A stretch of 64,000 nucleotides of DNA from Zasmidium citrigriseum (Eukaryota; Ascomycota; Dothideomycetes; Mycosphaerellales; Mycosphaerellaceae), in the NCBI GenBank assembly GCA_002786025.1, contig NHNW01000078.1:63578-127577 (forward strand). The letters run 5' to 3'. The notes beneath the pieces are model-generated. The model saw only the letters and a program-made list of their open reading frames with translations. It did no database searches and had not been told where the DNA came from. Every line of letters starts with the position of its first letter. Positions within the stretch are counted from its first letter, which is position 1. Both the position numbers and the translations under genes were made by a program. Below are positions 9,922 to 20,237 of this stretch, in pieces.

Positions 9922-12900
9922 ATGGAAGCTATGGCTACGAGAAACGGCACAAACAAGGCGCTGCCAGGAGCGCTGCTTCTGGTCGTCCATGACTTCCACG
10001 CGCGAAGTCCTGACGAGCTGTCCTTGGCCAAAGGCGATCGCGTGGAGCTCGTCGAGAGGTGCGTCTGACGGCACATGCTCCACTAGCATTTAATTGTGAC
10101 ATCTGACCATTTGTAGAGATGACGATTTCGGGGATGGCTGGTTTCTCGGCAAGAATCTAACCAGCGGAGGCAGCGGATTGTTCCCTGAAGGTGCCTTCAT
10201 ACTTTGCGCGCGAGATGGGTCGTCGCTGACATACATCTAGTCTACACCACACCGGCTCCCAAGGGAACGCTGACCACGCCAAAGCTCCGAACCAACAGCA
10301 CCACCAGTAATGCTAATAATGCTCCGGTTATTGCCGCACAGGGTGCTGTCGCCGCCCTGTCTAAACAGCAACAGAATGCTTCCACCACGGCCGACTCGGA
10401 CGTCATGCCTCCAGTAGCGTCAACGGCGCTCCGCGCATCATCTCAGCCAGGTCCCGCAGCAACAGCAGGCGCGCGGAGCTTCACCATTACCTCGGACTCG
10501 CCCGTCATGAGCGAGACGCTGTCTGTCATCGACGAGCACATCACCGACATGAAGTCGCCGCGCGCCTCGTCATATGCGAACGGCAACAAGCGCGACACCA
10601 TCAGCAGCACCTACTCCGCCCAGCCCTCGCTTGCACGCCGCTCGTACATCGCCGGCCATGAGACTGACGAAGAAGAGCAGACAACACACAGCGAGGACGA
10701 GGTCATGGCATGGGGTCCCGCGCGTGTCGCTGAATATCTTGAAGATCATGGCGTGGAAAAGGCCCACTGCGACGTGTTCTTGGAGCAGGAGATCAGCGGA
10801 GAGGTGCTCTTGGCCATGGATCAGAACAGTCTGTTCATCAAAGAGTTCGAGCTTGGTTCGGTGGGACGGAGGCTGAAGACGTGGCACAAGATCAAGGCGC
10901 TTCAGGATGAAGTCAAGTCCGCCCCAATGCCAGACGCGGAGAGAAGCGCCTCGGAGTATTCTCTACAGTTGGAGGATGACAATCGATACGACACGGCGGG
11001 TAGGAACCGCAGTTCGACCATCGGAGCTCCTTCACTACCACGAGCGCTTACTACCAAGCGCGCCAGCGGAGACCCAACGCCTGCGATGCCGATCAGAAGC
11101 AGTACTCTGCAGACTTCCCACATGTCACACTCCGCGACGCCTTCAATGACCAAACGGGACAGCATTGGCATGTCACCCCTCCAGAGCATGACTTCCATGT
11201 CTGCGCGTCCTGAGAATACTTTCAGACCATCTGCACAAAGCGTCAGGAACATGAACCATTCACGAAGACACTCCAGCATCGATTCGACATCGACAGATGG
11301 CGCCAGTCGTCTGAGCCACAGGAAGCAACCCTCGATCGATCAAAAGTGGCAGCCAGGACAAGCAGTCAATGGCCGGCATGGACACACGACAAGCTACGAC
11401 TCGCAATTTCCACAACGCAAATCCAGTGTTGTTGCTCCTTCGTCCCCAAGTGATCTTGATCGCGGCTATTTCTCTTCCAACGAGGCCGAGACCAGGAACC
11501 GGAGAAGTGTCTTGACCAAAAGAAACTCGACAGCCATTAGTCCAGTGCACTCTAGGAATAGTAGTGTTCTGGACCACGGTACTCACCCTGGCCTGATTGC
11601 TGACACAGAAGGCTATAGAGAGCCGGTCAGCCCGATCGTTACGTCGTCACATCATATGAATGCGATGAATGCTGTGAAACAAAAGTTTGGGAGCTACAGA
11701 TCTGCAACGACACCAGGCGCAAACGGCACATCGAAAACATCTGCTCCCAGCCCGATTAGCCCTGTTGTGACGAAGCTTGATACTGACAGCAAACAATCCC
11801 TGAACGCGATTGCTGCAAGCCCCACTAAAATTGAGGATAATGCCAGCGAGGCTTCGAGCGAGAAGCCCACGCCCAGCCCATCTGGTATCAATCTCAGCAT
11901 GTTCTCACAGGCAAAGGCGAAATTCACTGGAAAGCGGTCCATTAGCGATGCAATCACCAAGGATGAGAAGGTGGTCTCTCCGATCAAGATCAGCTCTCCA
12001 ACCCGAACTGGAACTGGATCTTCTACGCCGAGCACCGAAAATCGAAGCCTTGATATCACCAAGACCGACACAGTTGCCACACGCGAGTCTACGGGTTCGG
12101 GAAATAATCTCTTGCCACCTCCGCCGAGCACCAAGCGGCCGAGAGCCAAATCAAAGAAGACCACATCAGCATACACGCGCGGCCTGGAAAAGAAGACTCC
12201 GCACGAGCAAATGCTGTCTTGCGACTACTCTGGCTGGATGAAGAAGAAGAGCGGTTCTCTGATGGCCACTTGGAAGACGCGCCTCTTCATCCTACGAGGA
12301 CGGCGGCTTTCCTACTACTACAGTACTGATGACACGGAGGAGAAGGGCCTGATTGATATTTCCTTCCATCGCGTCCTGCCTGCGGCCAACGAAACTTTGA
12401 CAGGCGTTCTCGCGGCCGTCACAGGCGCAGGCGGAAGTCCCACCAGTCCGACGTCCATGTCCTTCCCCACAATCGCCCAACAAGATCTCAGGAATCACCC
12501 ACCCAAGAACGAGGAAGAGGATGATGGCACCTTCATTTTCAAGCTCGTCCCTCCGAAAGCCGGCCTTGCAAAGGGAGTTACTTTCACGAAGCCAACAGTT
12601 CACTACTTTGCGGTCAACTCTCGTCAAGAAGGTCGCCTGTGGATGGCTGCTCTCATGAAGGCGACAATCGACAGGGACGATGCCGGCGTGGTCACTACTA
12701 CCTACAATCAAAAGACAATTAGTCTTGCCAAAGCCCGAGCTAGGCGCGAACGGCCTCCGGCATTGAAGGAAGAAAGTGTAGACGGCCGCGTTGAATTGGG
12801 CACTGGCGACGACTCTGGCGACGAACGTGGTCTTGGAATAGGCGGTCTGGACGAAAAAACGTCGACTGTTGCTGGCGCCGAACAGGATCAGCAGGCTAAT

Positions 12901-12999
12901 CCAGAGGATTCGAGTTCCATCGTTCCGAGCACCATCGACATCAGCGAGACCGATGGACTCAACGAAAAAGAGCGAGAGGCTATTGCCCTGAACTCATAA
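9922..12999 (+). CDS. BOI1: Boi1/Boi2-like polarity scaffold (SH3-SAM-PH), 989 aa
   Basis: Three exons: 9922-10058, 10117-10190 and 10241-12999, with introns of 58 and 50 nt. Joined, exons 1-3 form an SH3 domain at about residues 17-72 (ALLLVVHDFHARSPDELSLAKG..., then WFLGKN and GLFPEVY). A SAM domain follows at about 224-295 (WGPARVAEYLEDHGVEKA...) and a PH domain at about 728-882 (YSGWMKKKSGSLMATWKTRLF...) with a long loop insertion. The linkers are Ser-rich and disordered. Yeast Boi1/Boi2 have this same domain order, bind Bem1, Cdc42 and acidic phospholipids, and support polarised growth and exocyst-mediated fusion; a role at the hyphal tip is inferred. ATG 9931 is an alternative start with better context. 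Confidence 0.93.
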
Positions 13000-13484
13000 T
13001 GCTTGTCGAGTATCCCTGTCACAATCGGGTACATCGGCCAACTCGATCTCTGGTCACGAGCTTGCGGTCACGACCGACCTGAACGACATGAACCACAGGC
13101 TACACACAATTTTGCAACATCGTTTCCTAATTTGGATTAGAGATGAGGAGAAACCATGATTACGATGATTGGTGAAGTGAAAGGCGGACGATCCGAAGGA
13201 AGACTCTTGACTTTTTGTTTCTCCTATGATGAATTTGATGGAATGGAGGAGGCTGATACCCACAACAGATGAAGCGTAACTTCAATGTCTTTTTGTCTGT
13301 ATTTCTCCCTTGATGTTATAAAGCACAGACGCAAATGAGCGTGACATAATCGATCAAACATTTCGTAAACTTCTCCTTCTTGTACCAGCTTCTCCCCTTT
13401 CACACGATCGGAATGCGTTCCTTGATCCCCTTTCATTTCACATTACCATGCGTTTCGTCAGGATTCGTGTCGTCGTCTCTATCT
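13000..13484. other. Intergenic, 0.49 kb between convergent genes
   Basis: 3' flanks of the Boi-like gene and of the Cys-repeat gene. A/T-richer than the surrounding coding DNA; no gene seen. Confidence 0.5.
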
Positions 13485-13989
13485 TTATTTCAAGTCGCCC
13501 TTGGCGTCTTTGTGGACGCCGTGCTGGTTGCTCGCGTTGGTCAATCCCGAGCAGTCCGACTACAGGTTGATCATTAGCACCGAGTGACACTTAGACATTG
13601 GGAGAATCTACTCACGCAGTTGCTGCAGTTCCTACAGTCGCTGCAGTCCGTCTGTCAAAGCCTTCCATCAGTATCTCCCATCATCATCTCCCTCTGGATC
13701 TGGACGAACTTACGCAGTTGCTGCAGTTGGCACAGTCGGTGCAGTCCTCGAGGTTGGAGCTGTGCGAGACGCGAACGCAGCGGGTCTAGAGAGCATCCAT
13801 GAGCGAGAGAATTGGTGGGTGGATGAGGGTAACGTACGCCTGAGATTCCAAGTACAACGGTAAGCGATGGATATATGGCAGAGGTTGTCGGGAGGTATTA
13901 GACATACAATTAGAGGAATAGCTGCAGTCGCGGCAGTCGGTCATGTTGGTGCAGTTTTTGTTGTTGTGGTTGTCGGTTGTGGAGGACAT
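13485..13989 (-). CDS. Small cysteine-repeat protein, 88 aa, five exons including a 2-nt micro-exon
   Basis: Best model on the minus strand: exon 1 13989-13908, micro-exon 13839-13838 (GC), exon 3 13785-13714, exon 4 13651-13616, exon 5 13559-13485 (TAA). All introns are GT-AG (68, 52, 62 and 56 nt; donors GTATGT, GTACGT, GTAAGT, GTGAGT). Total 267 nt, fully in frame. The product begins MSSTTDNHNNKNC and carries repeated Cys motifs: TDCRDC in exon 1, EDCTDCANCSNC at the end of exon 3, TDCSDCRNCSNC as exon 4, and SDCSG starting exon 5. The end is hydrophilic (KDAKGDLK). No signal peptide is visible, so a cytosolic metal- or thiol-binding role is possible but is only inference. The micro-exon could be avoided by keeping intron 1 and splicing from the same GTACGT donor to CACAG, which loses the TRC segment. 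Family not recognised. Confidence 0.65.
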
Positions 13990-14674
13990 TGTTGCTGTTG
14001 GTTGGCTGTGAGTTTGAATGGGTTGATGATGATGTTGTTGCTGAGAATCGAATGTCCGTTCTCTTTGCTCTTATTTATCTTTCTCCAATGCCCTTGTGTT
14101 CCCGCCCCCAACACGCCATACTGACGTGTCTATCCATCTCGCCAACACCGCAAGCGAGCTGTGATCTTCAGTACATAGACCCAGCTATCTCGCCTTGCAG
14201 GAAGCTGAGCGAAGCGTTCAACGCAATCACCTCCTCAATCCTTGGGATCTAGAAGTGATTCGTACGCCTTCACCGACGGGGTACTCGCGTCCTGGTCGAT
14301 AAGAAGAAGGTATAAGACGTTTTGCGAAAAGTAGTAGAGGTTGTGATTGGATGCCAGGCAGAAATTTGGGTGCCTGGAGATTCAGGCCGCGAATACCTGT
14401 CGTTCTTGTGCGACGGTGATGGCGTGTGTTCGATGAATTTGATTGATTTTCCGTTGACTCATGGGTCTGAGTCGTCAATGGAGTCGTCATCTGTGGTGTG
14501 TTCGCTTGGTTGGTTACATTGTGAGGTGAGATGTGGTGAAGAGTTGGTGGAGCTTTTTCCTTCCTATTTTGTACAGCAGTTCTACACAGTAAGTGGCATA
14601 CATGACGAGGCGTAATAGTATTACAAGGTTGCTAGATTGGAAGATTCGTAATGAGGTCTGGTGGAGTCGTTGGC
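13990..14674. other. Intergenic, 0.69 kb
   Basis: Holds the promoter of the Cys-repeat gene (minus strand) and the 3' flank of the next minus-strand gene. Open frames of up to 97 codons show no coding signs. Confidence 0.5.
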
Positions 14675-15655
14675 CTACATCATGCGAACGAGGCCGTACT
14701 TGTCCATGACTGGCACGGCGCCCTTGGGACACCAGAATCTAGACCAAGATGTCAGTCGACGATGTAAAGCGAGAGGACAATCAGGACACGAAGGCTTACC
14801 TATTCCTCACACGGGATGTATCAGCACCACCTGGCCACGTACCCTCCATGGTCTTCGACAAACGTTAGCAAAAGTCTCACGCCTCAAGAACGTATCTCGT
14901 ACCACGCGATGCTTGCTCTTCGGTCTGCCCTCAGCGAGCCGCAACTTCTCAAAGTAACAATACGCCGTATAGTACACAATAGATGTATTCCCTGAGCAGG
15001 CTCCCGTCTTGCTGCGGAAGTCGGTGAGCTGCTTACTCTGAATCTTCCTGGTCTCGGTATGCAGCTGGCTCTCAAGGTCTCTGCAGAATTGAGCTTGGGT
15101 GACGCCGGCTTTCAAGAGATGGGCGTTGATCTTCTTCCTGATTTCATCGCAGGAATCGTAGACCGGGACGTCATCGGACGCCTCTCCACTGAGAGCAATG
15201 CCACGGATGTCAGTGACTGGAGTGGGAGCGACATTGGTGGAAGCAGAGGCCTTCTGCTTCTTGGCCGTAGGCGCTTTGATGCCAGCCATCTCGCGTCTCT
15301 TGAAGAATTCCCAGGCGGCGCCGTAAGTAGCACTTCCACTACCGTCCATCGAGTTCTTTCCCTTTCCGAGGAAGTCATTGAGGCTCTTACCGCTCACACC
15401 AAGAGCTTTGGCGAACTCGCCTTTCTTCATCTCTCCAGAATCGAGGAATCGTCGAATCTTGCCGCGAACTTGATTGCAGCTGGCATCCATGGGCATGCCC
15501 TCGAGGTCGATGTCGTCCATATCGAGCGCGGCTGGTGGATCCATGGCCTTGCGCTTCGTTCCTGCCTGCATCCACGATGGTGGCGGTAGTGGCTGCTCAT
15601 TTCCTCGGGATGTGACTTCGGAAAGTGGCCTGCGGTTAGCGATTGAGAACGACAT
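14675..15655 (-). CDS. Protein with two related helical domains (DUF7726-like), 289 aa
   Basis: Three exons: 15655-14903, 14852-14800 and 14738-14675. Start MSFSIANRRPL at 15655 has A at -3; the frame is open further upstream but without conserved features. Two related segments are visible: CNQVRGKIRRFLDSGEMKKG... with FAKALGVSGKSLNDFLGKG (about residues 59-105), and CDEIRKKINAHLLKAGVTQA... with KQLTDFRSKTG (about 167-215). Each looks like a helix-turn-helix-type bundle and ends with a conserved aromatic stretch (YGAAWEFFKRRE; YYTAYCYFEKLRL). From memory this matches a fungal domain of unknown function, DUF7726; a nuclear role is only a guess. The first intron donor is ambiguous (GTGGTA three bases before GTACGA), with no frame effect. 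Confidence 0.75.
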
Positions 15656-16437
15656 CTTGATTCTAGCACTTCCGCTCAAGCTGATTCTTTTTTTCCTGGA
15701 TGCTGATGTGTAAACAAAAGGAAAGACAGTTGGATGCTCGACGACGCGTTGTTGTGTGGCGTGACGTGAACGGCTGCCCTGTGCGTTGAGCAGGGGCACA
15801 CGAAAAGGAGACGAACTCCACGTGCTGAGTCTGAACCTCACCTCTTCATCAACTTTCCTGCGTCCATCACCAGGGTCATCGGAAACGATCGCCTTATGTG
15901 CTTATCGACAGAATCATTAGAGTTTTTGACTTCGGCCGTCGCTTGTTGAGTTGGGTTGCTTTCGAACAGCGCCGGACGAAGTTTTCTCTTTAGGAAGGAC
16001 ATCAGCGCTGACGCCTAGGGCTATGCTATCAAAACGCTGGTGTCCACCATCGACGACATCGTCGACGTACTGTCATCTTCAGAAGACACAGAGTGCCTGT
16101 CACGGCCAATGGAATCTACATGATCATCGACCTCGACTTGATGAACCCTCTGCAAAGATACCCCAGCATGGATCTTAGTACCATCTCGGTCAACATGGCT
16201 AGGCTGAGGACGACGATAAGTGCTCGTCAGAACAGGGAGCACCTTGCAAGGCAGGCCTTCAAGATATGCGGGTCGTGCGGGTGCTAGTACTGAGTTCCAC
16301 TCAATACGAGCCCATCATCCGAGCCGGCCTGATATCTGCTGCTAATGACAAGGTAAATACGATGCTATCCGCAAGACTGCTCCGAAGATCTGCTCTGTAT
16401 CCAGCTTTCCTCCTCCCGCCGAATTATCGCAGCAGCC
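15656..16437. other. Divergent promoter region, 0.78 kb
   Basis: Lies between the minus-strand DUF7726-like gene and the plus-strand monooxygenase. The short frames in it have no coding character. No regulatory site could be named. Confidence 0.5.
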
Positions 16438-18481
16438 ATGACCGCTGGAACTTCAACCTACATCAATCGCCAACCTTTGCACAACCCCAAGGCTGAAGAC
16501 TACATTCCGAAATTCTTGTACAATGGCTTCCCAGATCCTTTGGGACGGCCTGATGTCAAGATACGCAACGATTTCTACGGTACTCGAAGAAGAGTCCGTA
16601 TTGGCGTACTTGGAGCCGGCATCATGGGATTGCAGTTTCTTCACTCGGCAGAGAAGCTCAGAAATGTCGACATCGTCGTATACGAGAAGAACGAAGATGT
16701 CGGTGGCGTGGTAAATTACCTCAACAGCAACAACCACTGTCTTTGTCTGATGAGCATGCTTCTTTAGTGGCTCACGAGCAAGTATCCTGGCTGCCGATGC
16801 GACATCGCCTCTGTCATCTACCAGTTCTCATGGCGAACGAATATCTGGTCTCAGATGTATGCACCCGCTGCAGAAAACCTCGAATACATCAAGACTGTGG
16901 CGAGAGAGAACGACTTTTACAGATTCATTAAGCTTCGACATCAGGTAGTCTCGGCTGCTTGGACAGATGAAGATTCCAAGTGGAGGCTCAGGGTGAAAGA
17001 CCCCACCTCTGGGGCCGAGTTCGACGATGTGGTAGACTTCTTTTTGGAGTTTCATGGTCCAGTCAGGTATGTTGCCGCGATACTAGGTCTTTGACGCACT
17101 GTTACTGATGCTTGCAGCAATCCTCGCCTCAGCACGGTCACCGGTCTTGAGAACTTCAAGGGAGAGGTGATACATCCGGCGCACTGGAAGCCAACGACAA
17201 GCGTGAAGGACAGACGAGTGGCTCTGATAGGATACGGCTGTAAGTTGTAACCTCCAGCGGCAAAGATACGCTGACAGTCAGGAGCAAGCGGAGTCCAGAT
17301 AGCACCTAACATCATCAACGACGTGAGCAAGCTATATACCTGGTTTCGTAACAGGACCTACGTCTCGCCGGCTCCGAATCAACCATTCTTAGCACAAGGT
17401 GGCTCCAACTTCAAATGTGGGCCATGCATTCTCCTTCACCATGGTTTATACTGACGGTGGAGAAGATAGTGATGAGCAGAGAGAGCTCCTCAAAGACCCC
17501 GACATCTACAAGGCCTATCAAAAAGCAATCGAAGATGGATTCCACAAGCGCTTTCCATATCTCGTCAACGGCGGCAAGGTATCGAAGGAAGTCCACACAC
17601 TGGTTCTGAAGCACATGAAAGAGAAGCTAGCGTGCAGCCCTGATCTATACGAAGCAATCGTTCCCAAGGACTTTCAATTGGGTTGCAGGCGGCAGACGTA
17701 CTCGTATGGGTATTTGGACGCAATCACCCATCCGAAAGCGACTGTGTTTCTCAATCCACCCGAGGGCTTTACAGAGCATGGCATTCTCGATGCTGATGGA
17801 ATTGAGCATCCGATCGATATGGTCATTGCGGCGACTGGATACGACCAATCACACATGCCACGCTTCCCTCGTTCTGTCAACGGAGAAGACATCGCCACGA
17901 AACACAAAAGCCACCTCTCCCCACCCTCGTATATGGCCTGCATGCTCAAAGACATGCCAAACTACTTCAAACCAGCATCAGCCTACGGACCCCTAACCCA
18001 AGGCAACTTCTACCAATCCGCCGAAGCCTTCACAGAATACATCGTCAAAGTCATCGACAAGATACAGCTAGACCACATCCTCAGCTTCAAACCCAAAGAC
18101 ATCGCAGTCGACCACTTCGTCCGACACGCCAACGCCTGGTTGAAGCGAACACCAATCACAGGGCCGTGCGTTTCGTGGTTCAAGGGCAATGATGGGGTGT
18201 CGAAGCCTCCTTCGCTGTGGCCGGGAGATCGGAGTCAATTCTTGAAGATTATGGAGATGCCAAGGTTTGAGGATTTTGATTTGAGGTATGAGGATCCCGA
18301 GGATATGTTTGCGTATTTTGGGAATGGGTGGGATTTGGAAACGCATGGGGAGGATGGGGATTTGACGTGGTATTTGGGACAGCCGAGTAGACCTGTTGGT
18401 GCTGAGGTGATTGATAGGTTGCGTGGGACTGATCCGAGTGTTGGTAAGGACGATGTGGAGGTTCTTGTGAGAAAAAAGTGA
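16438..18481 (+). CDS. Baeyer-Villiger-type flavin monooxygenase, 608 aa
   Basis: Five exons: 16438-16710, 16768-17066, 17118-17239, 17285-17398, 17463-18481. The spliced protein has the FAD Rossmann motif GAGIMG (residues 59-64), the BVMO fingerprint FKGEVIHPAHW (204-214, FxGxxxHxxxW), the NADPH Rossmann motif GYGSSG (229-234) and the late motif ATGYD. This combination is diagnostic of class B flavoprotein monooxygenases that insert oxygen next to a ketone, using NADPH, O2 and FAD. Intron 3 must end at the second AG of CAGGAG; the first AG would create TGA. Intron 4 (GTGGCT donor, CTGAC branch-like site) is the least certain but restores the frame exactly. The substrate is unknown; fungal homologues are often in secondary metabolism, yet no synthase gene is nearby. 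Confidence 0.88.
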
Positions 18482-18629
18482 TGAGTGGGGCTCAAGAGAA
18501 AGATAAATTGCCCGTGCGGGCGATATTAGAAGAGCTTTGCAATGCCTATTCCCTCATCAAGGCCTCAGCATATGCGAGCGCCATCATTCCGACATCACAG
18601 CCACGCACCTGAGCTTCGAGACGCCGACA

Positions 18630-19486
18630 TCATACGATGGACTTGTCATCTCCTTCCACAATCCTCTTCTTCTTGCCCTTGCCTTTGGCCACAACGACAT
18701 CGTCCGGCTGACCGATCGTAGGCTCAGACGACCCAGCAGCTCCATAATTCTTGCTCAGCTCCGATCCGATCAACAGTCCTTCTTCCATGCTACTCTCTTG
18801 GCTGGTCGGCGTATGCGCTGTGGCCTGATGGAAGCTGGCTGAAGGACCTGCATAGGCGAATGTATTCGGCGGCTGAGGTTGTTGGGCTTGCTGATCTGTT
18901 GTCGCCTCTGCAGCCTCGTGATAGCCGCAACGAGGACAAGGCTCCAGTACGAGGCGTAGGAGGAACTTCTTCTCACAGCGCGCCATGAGCTCTTTCCAGA
19001 ACGAATAACCGTGAACGAGTCTGCAAATGTCAGCACGAGCTCCGTTATCTACGCCGTCGGTCATACTTACGAGCACGCGAACGCCATCAAAGCCGCATAC
19101 GCCGGCCCAACATTGGAACCATAAGTGTAGCTGAGCGCACCAATAGCGGCCCAGAAGCTGAACTGCAGTACCAGGGCCAGACAGGCGTCTCCAACCATGA
19201 ATATGACCTTCGGCCACTCGGGATCGTGATCGGGATGCTGGACTTTCTTTAAGGCGTACGCGGTAAGGTCGCACATGGCGAACAAGATGCTGAGAACGAG
19301 GAAGAATGAACAGCCGAAGAAGGGTATGAGATTGTACGGATCTCCAGAGAAGAAGCAGAGGACTGCACCGATGGCGGCTAGGATTATGAGGAGTTTCCGC
19401 AGCTTGAAAATCGGGTGGGAGTTGTAGGGCAGTTTGGTTGGTGGTGCTTCGAGTTGGGATGTCTGCGTGATTGGAAGGCGAGACAT
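18630..19486 (-). CDS. Four-helix membrane protein, 268 aa
   Basis: Exons 19486-19071 and 19020-18630 with a 50-nt intron (GTAAGT...GCAG). Four hydrophobic segments are visible: LLIILAAIGAVLCFF, LIPFFGCSFFLVLSILFAMC, KVIFMVGDACLALVLQFSFW and AYAALMAFACSLVHGYSF; the last crosses the intron. This spacing resembles MARVEL-like fungal membrane proteins. The cytoplasmic tail of about 110 residues has EPCPRCGYH, Gln/Pro-rich stretches and a basic KGKGKKKR patch. The start MSRLPITQTS was preferred over the longer upstream frame because the context is better and the added residues look like leader. The family is not named with certainty. Confidence 0.75.
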
Positions 19487-20237
19487 GATCGAATATGGTT
19501 CCTGTGGAGATGGGGACGGCGGTCTGCCTGAGGGAAGTCTTGACTTACATATAGGTAGCACGCATCCAGGTGCGTGCCGCTCAGATGAAGCCACGAAACC
19601 AACATCCGGCCTGAGTCACGGGCTGAGGATCGATTGGCCCCCAAGCGTTCGAGGAGCATCTGCTTTGGGTATGCAAGCAGAGATAGTCGAGAGCCTGAGG
19701 CAGTGCCACAGGCGAGTAGGAGAAATGCTGGCAGAAGACAACTGTCTCCAGCTCTTTGATCAACACGCAGCATCCTTCTTGTTTGTCAATTGCCTCCTTG
19801 AAGACACCGAATGGATTTCGGTCAGTTTCGAAGTGTTCCATTCCAACATCTGTTGGACACGAGTTCGTTATTCATCGCTGCGAACAGAGAACGGTCCGGT
19901 GGTATGAGGCGGCGGTCTGTGGCACAGTTGTGGTGAGGTGTATTTCAGGACAAGAAGGATGGAGTGAAGTGGCTGTGTGGTTTCAGATGAGATCCACGAC
20001 ATCCACCCTCTTACCGCGCCAGAGCAGCCCAAATACCCAATATCCACGACACGTCCACAGCCAAGCCCAATCCTTCACATCCGCGATCAAGCTTTCCCTC
20101 TCGCAGTAAGTGTCCATCGGCCGGGCAAGACCATACGAAAATCTCCAATTTCCTGGGCCGACATATACCAGGATGAATTCTTCCATCTTCTCTTGCCCGG
20201 CGACATCCACGCCTCCAGGAGGACAACAACATCAACA
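19487..20237. other. Divergent promoter region, 0.75 kb
   Basis: Between the four-helix protein (minus) and the C69-like gene (plus). Overlapping frames on both strands (up to 157 codons) have no coding-like features. No gene supported. Confidence 0.5.

Noticed and set aside
13567..13802. Plus-strand frames over the Cys-repeat gene (Leu/Gln-rich)
   Set aside because: They read the complement of the TGC-rich repeats; the minus strand has four GT-AG introns that keep every Cys module in one frame.
16438..18481. A secondary-metabolite gene cluster around the BVMO, P450, methyltransferase and MFS
   Set aside because: The genes are 10-30 kb apart, separated by housekeeping genes (TFB5, ceramidase, SPF27, Erv25, SDHAF2), and no PKS, NRPS or terpene synthase is present.
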